DNA of 64,000 nucleotides from Phascolomyces articulosus (lineage: Eukaryota; Mucoromycota; Mucoromycetes; Mucorales; Lichtheimiaceae), in contig JAIXMP010000039.1 of the NCBI GenBank assembly GCA_025677815.1, positions 1 to 64,000 of the forward strand, read 5' to 3'. The translations under genes and the position numbers were made by a program. Below, piece after piece: positions 11,617-22,370 of this stretch. The notes below the pieces were generated by a model. The model was not told the DNA's origin. It searched no databases and saw nothing but the letters and a program-made list of their open reading frames with translations. Positions within the stretch are counted from its first letter, which is position 1; each line of letters starts with the position of its first letter.

Positions 11617-12975
11617 ATGGCTGCCAGTTTACCTACATCCGAGCCATTGCACACTGTGCAACTTGATGGTTTAGTAAGATGTCGCAATTTTTTTATTCAA
11701 TGATTAAACTGGATGGAAAGAAGGTGAACTTGTATAATTGACTTTATGGATTTTATTATTATATTATAGGTCGTTCTCAAGATTATTAAGCACTGTCGTG
11801 AATCGTACCCCAACGATGTTACTGGTCAGCTTCTCGGTTTAGACGAAACGGGTACCTTGGAAGTCACCAACTGCTTCCCTTTCCCATCCGATTGTGATGA
11901 AAATGCTAGTGGTAAATAATCGAATTCATATTTATTTTATTTAATGGCCAATCGATAAATTCGTGGGGTACTACAACAGCAAAACAAAACTACGGGAATC
12001 TTATATGAATCTTTATTATTTTTTTTTTTTTTTAGCTCAATACCAACTTGATATGATGCGATGCTTGCGTGCTGTCAATGTTGATAACAATACAGTCGGC
12101 TGGTATCGATCCGCTCACTTGGGTAACTTTGTTGATTCCAACTTGATCGATACTCAATACAGCTATCAAAAATCATTGAGCGCTCACTCAGCCGTCATTA
12201 TTCACGATGTTTCCAAGAGTGCTGCTCAGGGCAACTTAAGCTTGCGAGCTTTCCGATTGACTGATGCTTTCATGAAGCAATATTCTAAGAAATTTACCAC
12301 TGAAAGGTATGTGTCTATTTTTTATTTATTTGGAAGAGTAAATATAGGATGAGGATGTAATAGGAATCAGTAATAAGAAAATTTATCTAAGCATCAAACA
12401 AATTATCAAAATTTAGTCTTGCCAAGGCCAAGTTGTCATTCTCCACTATCTTTGAAGAATTGCCTATTCAAGTTCATAATTCTCACCTTGTTACATTGAT
12501 GCTTCATAACATTGAAATGCCCAAATTGGATGCTAGCCGTCTTAAATCGCCTGCTACCTTTTCTCAACATACCGAATTGGATGATGCCAAGTCATTGTCT
12601 CCCAATTTTGATGTTTTGGATTTAGAATTGGATCCATTTATGCAAAAGAACTTGGAATACCTTTTGGATTGCTCGGATGTACAACAACAAGAATTAAACA
12701 ACTATCAATACTGGCAACGAAGTGTCGCTCGTGAACAAACCAAGATGCAAGCTTGGTTGACGAAGCGACGACAAGAAAATCAAATCCGTGCTGAAAAGGG
12801 CCAACAACCTTTACCTGAGGATGAAGTCAACACATTGTTCAAGTTGCCACCTGAGCCATCTCGTTTGGATAACATGATTTTGACCGCTCAAATGCATAAC
12901 TTCACTAAGCAATTGAACCAGTTTGCCGGACCCAGTTTAGCAAGATTGTACAGTATTCAAGAATTGCAAAAGTAA
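11617..12975 (+). CDS. Translation initiation factor eIF3 subunit H
   Basis: eIF3h is a non-catalytic MPN-domain subunit of the eIF3 complex that helps load mRNA on the 40S subunit. Four exons (11617-11673, 11770-11911, 12036-12306, 12417-12975) join in frame to 342 residues, the usual size. The MPN core is visible: [88 protein letters not shown] and [14 protein letters not shown]. The JAMM zinc signature (HxHPxxSxxxSxxD) is absent, as expected for subunit H: the equivalent region reads [18 protein letters not shown]. The C-terminal half carries the helical segment [20 protein letters not shown] and ends in [15 protein letters not shown]. Upstream is the 217-bp divergent promoter region. Confidence 0.93.
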
Positions 12976-13812
12976 AAAAAGTTCTTTCTTACCCTTTTGT
13001 TATTTTTTCTTTTTTTCTTTCTCTCAATCGACCAAACACGACACACGCATACGCACACACACATTCTCACTCTCTCATTCTGACGTTCTTATTATAATGA
13101 TCATGATATACATCGTATTCTTTTTTTCATAAAGTCTTTTTTTCTCCCTCTCTTCTTCTCTCTTCATTCCGCTTCCCCTGTTCAAAAAAAATTATTATAA
13201 TTTTGTATGATGAAAAAATATATTTATAGAGAAAAGGATCTATAAAAAAAGAGGATAAAAGTTTGTTTGTCTCGGCTTTATCGATGGTTGAGGTGTACGG
13301 GTACAGGGGATAGATATATTATTATAGATGTTGCATTATTATTTAATGACGATTGTTTCGTTATATAGCTTTTATGTCAAATTAGTCATAAAACCTTGAT
13401 AGAGATTAAAATTTATATTTTATTTATGGGAGATTAAATTGGCCTGCGCCAATAGGCATATGGTCGCTTCCTTGCGGTGCTTTGAGGTGAAATTATATAT
13501 GAATGAAGATTTGTGGCATCAGTGAAAAACCTCCCTTTATAGGAGGAAAAGCTTAGCTAGAGTAGGCATTGAGGGTAATGTACAAGCAGAGGAAAAAAAG
13601 AGAGAAAGATAAATTTTTATGGGAAGGAGTAGAAAAGGGAAAACTACTTACGTATTTTCTTGAGTCGAACTAGATATGAGTTAGGATGGGAGTGATGAAA
13701 ACCTTGATATATTAAGACATAAAATAACTATTTTATCTGTAAAACAAGCATCGCATTATTTATAAGCAGCATTGTTGATCTCAATAGAAGCAAGATATGT
13801 TACATAATTGGC
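12976..13812. other. 3' flank of eIF3h with a possible structured segment
   Basis: The first 250 bases are pyrimidine-rich 3' UTR. A segment at about 13437-13560 stands out as less AT-rich and contains several short complementary stretches, including CCTCC-CTTTATA-GGAGG at 13530-13546 and GCCT...AGGC at 13443-13458. No coding frame is credible. I could not match the segment to any snRNA, SRP or RNase P core. The remainder shows nothing. Confidence 0.35.
13437..13560. ncRNA. Candidate structured RNA or hairpin cluster (unverified)
   Basis: The segment has several short self-complementary pairs within 120 bases in otherwise AT-rich sequence, ending with a 5-bp stem of CCTCC/GGAGG around a 7-nt loop. 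Strand cannot be decided. U1, U2, U4, U5, U6, SRP and tRNA consensus boxes were looked for and not found. It lies downstream of the TnpB/Fanzor-like relic (which reads leftward), so a guide-like RNA remnant is conceivable but unsupported. Treat as a pointer, not a gene. Confidence 0.15.
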
Positions 13813-16640
13813 CTAGGATGAACGTGGAGAACCTCTAATCATGGCCGACTCTATTTCTGAACTCCCTTGACAAACCTTTCTTTCTTGTAACCACTTTTGG
13901 TTTCTGACCATCCTTCCGTATAGGTATCCACGTTTTATGACAAGTTGTGTTACTTTCTCGTTTGGATTCGAAGGACGAAATACGGAAGCAACAACACATA
14001 CCTCCCCAAAATCAAGGCCAATTGAATCTTCGTGATCATATAAATGATTCACACCAGGACCATATAACCCGATGGGCTTCTTTGAGATATTTGAGTGTAT
14101 TAGAATTATCAAAATAAAGATGAGCGTAATCATTAAAAATTTCCCTATGTGTATACCGTCTGTCATGAAGGATGGACGAGAAGTGAAACGAGGAAGAGCC
14201 AGATCAGTGATTAAACTTGACTCGACTCGCGTGCATATCCAGAATGTAACTTCATCTAAACCACTTGATGGTTATTTTGATCTTGAACAACACGAAATCA
14301 GAATTTTATGTCAATGAGTCTTGATAATATTCCAAGTGGCTGTCGATCATCTCATTCTGGACTACCAAATGGATGACCGGTACCTTCTTGTTAAGCCCAA
14401 GAAAATGAGCAGCCGACCGTCGATATAAAGACCATTTTGAAGAATCTTTCCTTCTGTTTTGTATATTAAAAAAATAATATAGTAAGCAGCTATTCACACA
14501 AAGAATATGTATAAATACTCTCTATTAATTGCTGTAACGAACTTGATTATTAACAATCCTTGCTGCTGAACATTCAGATATATTTTGATACCGGAGATAT
14601 GATGCATTGAATCGGATAGGAATAAAATGAAATTTCCCAATTGGGGACATTGGAAAATGTAATCCTACGCCAGTAGTTGTTTCAAGCAAATGTAACAACA
14701 TTGGAACCAACTAGCCAGCAAGTGGATCAGGATTAATAACTTGGCCACCCTTGTTATCACTCTCATTAAAATTGGGATTAAGGTCTTGAGGCTCTCCAAC
14801 GATTTCATTTAGATTATTCTAGCGGGGGGGGGAGTATTAAGATTTGGAGCGAATGAACTCAAATATTGGCCAAATAAAGGGTAAGCCTACATATAGGGAA
14901 AGAACAAATATAAAGTATAAATGTAAAGTAAAAGATGAAAAAAATATATATACGGTATTCGCAGGAATATCAAATACTCACGAATAATTTATTGTTCATC
15001 TCTATCAAATTTTCCATGTTTTGTCTTGATTGCGCATTCATAGTATTCAGCAAATCAATAAAAATTGCTTGGAAAGGTAATTGCGCACCTTGTGTGTGGC
15101 CAATTTGATCAACCGCAGCATCCTTCACATCTTCGGCACATCAGTAATTCATTCAGAGGTTGGAATGGCTTGACGCCTCTGGAGGCCTCAGAAGGCTAGA
15201 AATATAAAACCCTTGATTTGGAAGACAGGCTAATATTTCTAGCATTTCTATTAGATTTGTTATATTTTGGAAGACTAGAACTATTCTATAAGTATCCCAG
15301 GAAGGTTAGAAATGTTTTACAAATACTAGAAAGTACATAACTTTTCTTTTACTTGTGATTTAAGGTGATAATATAATAGGTTAGAATCGACTGGATATCA
15401 TTTTCATTATATATTTCTATGCTCATATCACACTTATTTTCAACTTTTTCTTATATAGGAAAATGAGAAAAGTAGTAAAAGAAGTACATGAGAAATAGAG
15501 CCGCATAAACATTATGGCTAATTCACATTCAAATTCTCCATAGTATTTCCTGCCTTTTTGACCTTTCTAAGATATTGAAGATATTTACATTACATTGATA
15601 GAGTAATAAATAGCATAAACAGCATAAATATTTTATTACTTTTGGAAGTATACAAAATATACTTCAACCTTTCTGACATTCTAAAGGTTAAAAATATAAG
15701 GTATAGTCCAGAAATATCAGAGGGCCTTTGGGGCGTAGATTTGTTTCCTGATGTAGTATTCCGTATCCTGAAAAAAAAATACTTTATAATATTCTCCTTT
15801 GTACCGGCCAACCAACAGGAACGGTAGCTTGACGCTGCAAAGCAATTATACACCCTTGAACAGTATACGCTAAACTTTACCACGCTGTGCTTGTCTTGAG
15901 TTAATGGTTCCTTGGATAAAAGCAACAATTTGTTCTTGAGCTTGAGGATCATCATGTTGTATTCCTTGAATATCGTTGTTATTGACGACTGCAACTAGAC
16001 CCTGGATAAACACATTACCATCAGGACATTGCTGAGGTACTTGAGCAACTTGTTTGAGACGACAATAAAGATAATTACAATAACGAACGCAAAAAATTCT
16101 TTCAACGTTTTGACGAAATTCAAGTTGAAGAGGTCATATTAACATATCAATCAATCCTAATATAAAGCTTGAATCCATGGGTTCTTTCATTCTATCTCCA
16201 CATTAATGGTACCAAATCTTTCTTGATAGCATCAAAACGTTTGCAACAACATCATTTCCAATGAAATTATTGGACAAATATCTTGCCGACGGACTGATCA
16301 TATGATTCATCGGTAGCATATGCCTTGAAAATAATGAAATTGTCGTTGTTGTGCACAAGAGAACCACTATGTTGCATTTCGTCTATTATTTCTCGTACAT
16401 TAGCAGCAGGATGAAATGTACAAATGTAGCAGTAACCGTATGAGTTTTTACTTGCTGGTTGTTTTCAGGAAGAGCAGGAGCACATGTTTCTCCATGTTGG
16501 GCGCTGTGACCACATTGTGTTTGATTTACATCTTTATAATTCATTGCTAAGTAGATAATACTTCTCTAGAGCGCGTCACCTTGAGTAAAAAGAGTATCAC
16601 AGTAGGGAAGGCGAATATCAGCATCCAACAACCAATTCAT
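13813..16640 (-). pseudogene. Decayed gene, probable TnpB/Fanzor-like RuvC nuclease
   Basis: Reading leftward from about 16640, coding-like pieces appear in shifting frames broken by stops: NWLLDADIRLPYCDTLFTQG; MNYKDVNQTQCGHSAQHGET (16544 down); HPAANVREIIDEMQHSGSLV; EFRQNVERIFCVRYCNYLYC then DPQAQEQIVAFIQGTINSRQ (about 15870-16125); after a frameshift AYTVQGCIIALQRQATVPVG; GAQLPFQAIFIDLLNTMNAQ (about 15050); GVGLHFPMSPIGKFHFIPIR (about 14640); and finally an open frame 13813-14166 with SIGLDFGEVCVVASVFRPSN then RGYLYGRMVRNQKWLQERK. The last piece resembles the RuvC-I strand and following helix of the TnpB-like proteins I recall in mucoralean genomes; the Asp in GLDFGE would be the first catalytic acid. 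RuvC-II, RuvC-III and the zinc ribbon are missing. At least three frameshifts, several stops and one insertion show it is dead. Gene identity is moderate; pseudogene status is firm. Confidence 0.5.
15173..15736. mobile_element. MITE-like non-autonomous element inserted in the relic gene
   Basis: The borders form imperfect terminal inverted repeats: left ACGCCTCTGGAGGCCTCAGA at 15173, right end at 15736, whose reverse complement reads ACGCCCCAAAGGCCCTCTGA. The interior is non-coding, AT-rich and carries repeated subterminal motifs of the form CTAGAAA/TTAGAAA (for example near 15193, 15304, 15331 and 15381). Coding-like pieces of the surrounding relic stop at about 15150 on one side and resume at about 15800 on the other, which fits an insertion. 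I could not define a clean target-site duplication, so superfamily (MULE, hAT or other) is open. Confidence 0.4.
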
Positions 16641-17354
16641 GATATATATGAAGAGATGTTGAAAATATGCATAGAAACATAACGTACATAAGAAAGATTG
16701 AAAGTGATTATGGGTATTTCATGAGTACAACATCCTGGAGTCTGGAATTAACACCTCCTAATTATCGGTTCAGCAGACAGAATTCTCTAGGTACCTTTTC
16801 GCACTATGGGTAATTTTTCCATTGCTAATTTATGGCCAGAAATGGGAAATCTCTAATTTTGACAATTTTGGAGATTTGCAGTCGCAAAATTTGTAGAGAT
16901 GTCCCGTTGCGTGTTGTAGAAGATATATTTTACCATGTTATTCAAAAAAAGTATATCTGTTTCACAAATAAATTTATCCGTGATGTTCAATCCAAAAGAG
17001 TGGATCAGTCAGTATAGGTCGGTTAAAAAAATCATGTTAGGGATCCAAATCTCTTCTGGAATAGGATGCCTTCAATAAAGATGCTTTTATGATACCACAG
17101 GTTTATATGTTGGCTCCTACATAATCATAAGCTGCTTGTTATATATAAAAATGCTACCATACGTGAAATAAACAGAATTTTATTATAACCAGTACCAAGA
17201 TTAATCAACCAGCTGTTTAATTCATCATACCATCTGTCAATGTATGCAAACAAGGTTTAGATCCAGTGAAAAGATTAAGAGGCGATAATACTCTCTTTGC
17301 TACAACTGTACCAACTATTCGTTAACAAAGAATAATGCCAGTCTATCCACTCGG
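16641..17354. other. Gene-poor stretch between two relics
   Basis: Nothing intact is present. A 61-codon plus-strand frame at 16832-17017 has no recognisable motif. Around 17110-17330 the plus strand has short plausible coding scraps in several frames, such as GLYVGSYIIISCLLYIK and RGDNTLFATTVPTIR, which may belong to the carrier-protein remnant that follows (an NAD-binding reductase-type motif is possible). They are too broken to assign. Confidence 0.35.
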
Positions 17355-17561
17355 ATGATGACAAGTCTTGAAATCAGTAAATTTGTAGCCCTTTTAGCCG
17401 CCAGTATCTTGGACGTCAAGGACCCATCAGAAATCAATATTGGAATCTCGCTTTTTGATTTTGGTCTCGATACACTTCATTCTATCTAATTGCGCCATAT
17501 GATTGTTACCCGCTTTCCATACCAACAAATTTCTGTTTTAAGTTTCATGTATTGGAATTGA
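17355..17561 (+). pseudogene. Remnant of a PKS/NRPS-type acyl or peptidyl carrier domain
   Basis: The frame reads MTSLEISKFVALLAASILDV, then INIGISLFDFGLDTLHSI, a stop, then LRHMIVTRFPYQQISVLSFM and a final stop. This is the helix I - helix II layout of a phosphopantetheine-binding carrier domain. The attachment motif should be DFGLDSL; here Ser is replaced by Thr (DFGLDTL), so even without the stop codon it could not carry the cofactor. Coding-like scraps upstream suggest the domain was the last of a larger multimodular enzyme now eroded. No adenylation or ketosynthase motif could be found nearby. Identification of the domain is fairly good; the parent enzyme class is open. Confidence 0.6.
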
Positions 17562-18605
17562 TGACCAAATTATTGAAAACATCGGTAAAGTAGAAATGTA
17601 GGAAGAAGAAAAGGTGACAAAGAAATTGTAAAACTCTAGTAGCGTTATAAATGGTCTATATCAAGTAGTTTTCATATATATGTAAATATATGGATCTTAT
17701 AAGAATAATTATAGTAATAATAAAAGAATAAGGAAAAAATGTAATATGATTTATGTTGATGGTTAGTGATTCGTTTGCTATATATTACTTATTATTTTTG
17801 TATCACTTAAAGATCATAAAATAAGAAGAACTATATAATTACCATGAAGATCATACAAAACAAGAAGCTTAAAGAAAATAAGTAGGAAGAATGGAAATGC
17901 CAAGATGTCGTAGGATTACTAAAAATGGAAGTCTATCAAAAAAAAAAAGTAGCCTATGGAAATCTCGACGCTTGCATCCTTGCCACGTATCCATGGTCAC
18001 TTCACTTCATGGTTGCACCAAATTTTTTCTTGTTAGCTGAGAGCAGGAAAGGATTTTGTGAGGAGTCTCTTTATTTTAGTCTAAATGGATATTAAGGCAT
18101 TAAATGAAAAAAAATTGTTCCTTTTTTTTACTCTTTCACACTCTCTCCCTTCTTTTTTATCTAATTCGATTTTTTAATAGAATAGAAATAAAAAGGAACA
18201 AATAAACCCTTTTCATGAAGTAGATTACGATGATGAATAGGATGAATGGATGATGTTTGCCAATGAAATTCATTTGAACCTTATTTTCATGATTTTTACC
18301 CACTCAGCAGCGGGGGAAACCTTTTTGGCTTCCGGTCCCCTTTTCTGTGTCTTTCTGTGTTATACTTTCACTCTCTCTCTCTTTCTCTCTCACTCTGGTG
18401 TTATATAGGTTTTTCTCTTTCTCACCTCCTCTCAACCTTCATCACCAACCACTTTAGCCCAACCCTTTTTTTTTTTTTCTTTTGGGCCCTTTCGTACCTT
18501 CTACATATACCAAAAGCAAAGTTATTTTTAACGCGCTTTTTTTTCTTTTTGGGTTACTCTTATTTATCTCTATTTTTATAACACCTTTCCTTCAAACAAT
18601 CCATA
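17562..18605. promoter_or_regulatory. Spacer and pyrimidine-rich promoter of the KH-protein gene
   Basis: The first 500 bases are AT-rich and featureless. The last 240 bases before the vigilin ATG are strongly pyrimidine-rich (CT and T runs at 18367-18405 and 18467-18480), a common pattern for highly expressed fungal housekeeping genes. CACTCTCTCTCT at 18369-18380 is the clearest element. No TATA box can be placed with confidence. A plus-strand frame at 18357-18581 is Ser/Leu/Phe low complexity and is rejected as a gene. Confidence 0.4.
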
Positions 18606-21600
18606 ATGGAATCAACCGACGCATCTCAACAACAACCTTCTTTGGATAATCTTCCACCATCCGCTAAGCTTGCTCTTTTGCATGCTCAACAAGCAAACAA
18701 TAACGCGCCCGACGCGAATGAACCTACTGTACCTAGCGCAGAAGATCCAGTCGTGGTTGACAATGCTGCCTTTGCCGAGCCCATCATCGCCGGTGATGTA
18801 CCTATGCCTATTGGTCATCACCCTCAATCCAAAAAGAAGGAATTATCGAAGAAAACCAATGAAAAACTCGATTTGGCTTCTGAATCAGCATTCCCTTCAT
18901 TGTCATCATCAGGTCCTAATCGCCCTCCTGCTTTGTCTGCCTGGTCATCATCAGGTGCTTCACGCGTCAAGGCATCGCAACCCATGGCACGTACAGCGTC
19001 ATCCCCACGCGCTACTTCCAAAGTCAATAATAGCAGCAATAGCACAGCAACACCTATTACCGATATGCTCGAGTTGCCAGCCAACCAACAAATTGCTAAT
19101 ATGCCAAGTAAACCTTTGGGTTTCAAGAGCAGCGCTGATGTGATCCAACAAGTGATGAGCAAGACTGGAACAAATATTATTGCCTCCACCAATCGATCTG
19201 GTACTACCACATTTTTGATCCAAGGTTCTCCTGTGGATGTTGCCAAGGCAAAGCGTGAGTTAGTGGCTGGTCTTGTTGTCAAGGTAAGAAAATAATAATA
19301 ATATATAGTTGGAAAAAAAAGTTAAAAAAAATGTTATACATATCTTTTTTAACTGGGATTTTGTCGTAATTTAGCGTACTGTAGAAATCGCGGTCCCCGC
19401 TGCCACTCGTCGATTTATTATTGGTACCAAGGGTAAAAACTTGCAACAAATCGAAAATAAATCAGGTGTTCGCATTAATTTCCCACCTCGTTCAAAGGAT
19501 GAAGAAGAAGTTGAGTTCAGTGAAGATGAGAAGGTCAATGTTACCCTTGTGGGTGATGCTGCTGGTATCGCTATTGCAAAGGCAGAGATTGATAAAATTG
19601 TCAGTGAAAAGGTACGTTTTATAGTCGCGTTGTGCGGAGAGGAAAGGGGAGAAGGCGTAATGAGACTAAAGGGAAGGAGACAAAAGGTATTACAATAGAG
19701 GACGAGGAGAAGAGGAAGCTGAGGCTCAAAAATAACAATCATAATAATGATCATCGACTAATTTTGGGGGAAATTATTATTATCGCATCACCAATACATG
19801 TTTATAGACTGCCAAACAAACCATTAAAATTGATGATATTGATAGCAAATATTATTTGCATTTGGCTGGTCCTCATAATCAAGCTATTAAGGCTTTGGAG
19901 CAAGAATTGAATGTCAAGATTCAAATGCCTCCTCTTGTTGGTGAGGAAGAAAGCGCACCCATTGTTGTTTCGGGTGATAAGGAAAAAGTGCAAGCTGCCA
20001 AGCAGGCCTTGGAGGAACGATATGCACAACTCCAAAACAAGTGTCGAACAGCAGCTATTGGTATTCCTAAGCGTCAACACAAGTATTTGGCTGGCAAAGA
20101 CGGAGTCACTCTTGTGGAAATTTTGGAAGAGTCGGGTATAGTATTATTTTTAACTTATTTGGGGGAAAAAAACTGAAAAAGAAACCCAGAGGGTGGGTGA
20201 AAGGAAGGAAATCGATGAAATATATACATGAAATTTATATATGAACGTATACATACAATTTAGGCTGTACTATTGAATTACCTCCATTGGATGATCCTTC
20301 TGAAGATATCACGATCCGTGGTCCCGATGAACGATTGATTGAAGGTTTGTCATTAGTCATGGCCAAGGCACGCGCTGTTCATGTCAATGTTCTTGATTTG
20401 GCCGATATGCACAAGAATGCTTCTAACCCAGTGGAACATGGCAAGACTATGCTCAAGTACTTGCGTAGTCGTGGCAAGTTTAGCAAGATCGAAACTGAGC
20501 ATAATGTCCAAGTTGGTGTACCTACCAACTTTGCTACCTTGGGCAAGTCAGTCCCTGTTGAATTTGTTAGTAAGGAACAAAATGATGCTATGGATGGATA
20601 CAAGGCTGGTTATGAAGCATGCCGTGCTTTGACCCCCGAGTTGTTTGCTACTGTGGATATCGAACCTCACTTGCATCGTCATATTGCTGTTCGTCATGCT
20701 CGTCAATTACAACGTATCAAATCACGTCACTCTGTTGAAATTTTCATTCCTGACGAAAAGGAAGAAGGAGGTGAAATTGCTACTATTTCCATTGTGTATG
20801 AAGGAAAGGAAACGGAAGGTGCCAAGGCTGCTCTTGAAGCTACTGTCAATGATATTAAGAAGATTGCTGCTGATTCATCTGACTTTGTCAGCAAAACTCT
20901 CACCATTTCTTCTCAATACCATCAAACCATTTCTGGTCCTAATGGTACTACATTGAACGCTATTATTGGTGGATCCGAATCTGCTGTCACTGTCCGTTTC
21001 GGCTCAGCCAATGATGCCAATGCTGTCAATGTCCGTGGTCCTGCTGATGAAGTGACCAAGGCTATTGCCGAAATCAACAAAGTATATGAAGCTCTTAAGC
21101 GTGAAGAATTTGTCAGCTCTTACAGCACCAACTTTACTATTCCAGCTGCTTACTCAGCTCATGTCATTGGTAAGGCCGGTGGTAATATCAACAAGCTCAA
21201 GGAAGAATTGGGTGTCAAAATTGATATTTCTGATTCTGCCACTGCCAATGGCGATGGTGAATTCAAGACAAGCAGCAATAAAAAGAACAAGCACTTGCAA
21301 CAAAAGGTCAATGTGGTCATTCAAGGTATCCAAACCAATGTGGAGGCTGCTAAGACCCGTATCCTTGTATTGGTTGAAGAATTAGCAGATCAAGTTACTT
21401 TGAACTTGAATGTACCTCGTGAATTCCATCGTCATCTTATCGGTCCCAATGGTCGATATGTCCGCAAGCTCGAAGACAAGTATAACGTGTATGTCAAATT
21501 CCCTAAAACCGCCAATGGCACTGCTTCTCCCTCTGACGAAAACACCATTACCATCCGAGGACGTAAGAAGGATGCTTCATCAGCAAAGGAAGAACTTCAA

Positions 21601-21720
21601 GAGCTTTATGAATATGAAAATGATGAACAAAAGAAGCGGAAAGAACGGGAAGCAGCACATGAACAACGTAAAAAGCAACAACAACAAAAGCAACAGCAAC
21701 AACAAGCACAAAGTTCTTAG
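18606..21720 (+). CDS. Vigilin/Scp160-type multi-KH-domain RNA-binding protein
   Basis: Scp160/vigilin proteins associate with polysomes and the ER and bind many mRNAs. Four exons (18606-19283, 19375-19611, 19808-20135, 20264-21720) give 899 residues. After a low-complexity Ser/Ala/Pro N-terminus (about 150 residues) come tandem KH modules: a degenerate one around FKSSADVIQQVMSKTGTNII; RRFIIGTKGKNLQQIENKSG; YLHLAGPHNQAIKALEQEL; HKYLAGKDGVTLVEILEESG; a degenerate HRHIAVRHARQLQRIKSRHS; YHQTISGPNGTTLNAIIGGS; AHVIGKAGGNINKLKEELGV; and HRHLIGPNGRYVRKLEDKYN. Only some keep the GxxG loop exactly (GTKG, GKAG, GPNG twice, GKDG), as in yeast Scp160 where several KH domains have diverged. The C-terminus is a charged, Gln-rich tail (KKQQQQKQQQQQAQSS). 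Shorter than vertebrate vigilin (14 KH), closer to fungal forms. Start is the first ATG after the pyrimidine tract. Confidence 0.9.
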
Positions 21721-22370
21721 ACATCTTTTGTTTTTTTCTTTAAAAAAATGCATCAATCCCACTAAAAAATCCTTGTAATTCCTTTTTTTCTTTCTCTCTC
21801 TCTCTCTTTTTTGTTCCATTCCATATTTTTTTTTCACTCGTCAATTTTTTTACAAATCTATCTATACACCTATTCACTCACACCCAAGCATAGCAACGGT
21901 TTTTTTCCATAACAATAACATTATAGTATGATCATATTTTTTTTTATTAAAAAAACAAAGATTTCCTTTTTTTGACATTTTTTGAAGTTCGAAAAAAATA
22001 CTTACAGGGTATTAATAATTAAAGTTGTTCTCTATGATTTTGTCGTAACGGTCATTTGAAAATCGTTTGTTCAGAATACTGGTACGGACGCTATTCTATA
22101 GCATTTGAATTGATGAACAAACAAAGGAAGCACCTTCAAACAAATTCTGTGAACACGATTGGCTAATTATGGAATTATTATCCAAAGTCAAACAAGTAAC
22201 TGGTGTACAGCGGTAAATAATAATTCCATCAAATGGAATTGCTTAGTGATGGTATCATAGCGATAATTTTCTCTGATTTAATCAAACGCAAAACAGCGAA
22301 GAGATTAAATTTGTCATCTTTTCCCAATTTTTTTATCGCTTCCACCTCTCTCACTTTTTATACACATACC
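21721..22370. other. Intergenic spacer before MET2-like gene
   Basis: This 650-bp stretch carries the 3' UTR of the KH gene (T/CT-rich to about 21990) and the promoter of the downstream gene. The latter frame is open upstream of its likely start back to 22233, but 22233-22370 codes for an unlikely leader. Nothing else is recognisable. Confidence 0.45.

Noticed and set aside
18824..19282. 152-codon minus-strand frame inside the vigilin gene
   Set aside because: Antisense shadow of the strongly supported KH protein.
22233..22370. Upstream in-frame Met extending the MET2-like protein
   Set aside because: It would put a hydrophobic leader before a good Arg-rich mitochondrial presequence that starts at 22371.
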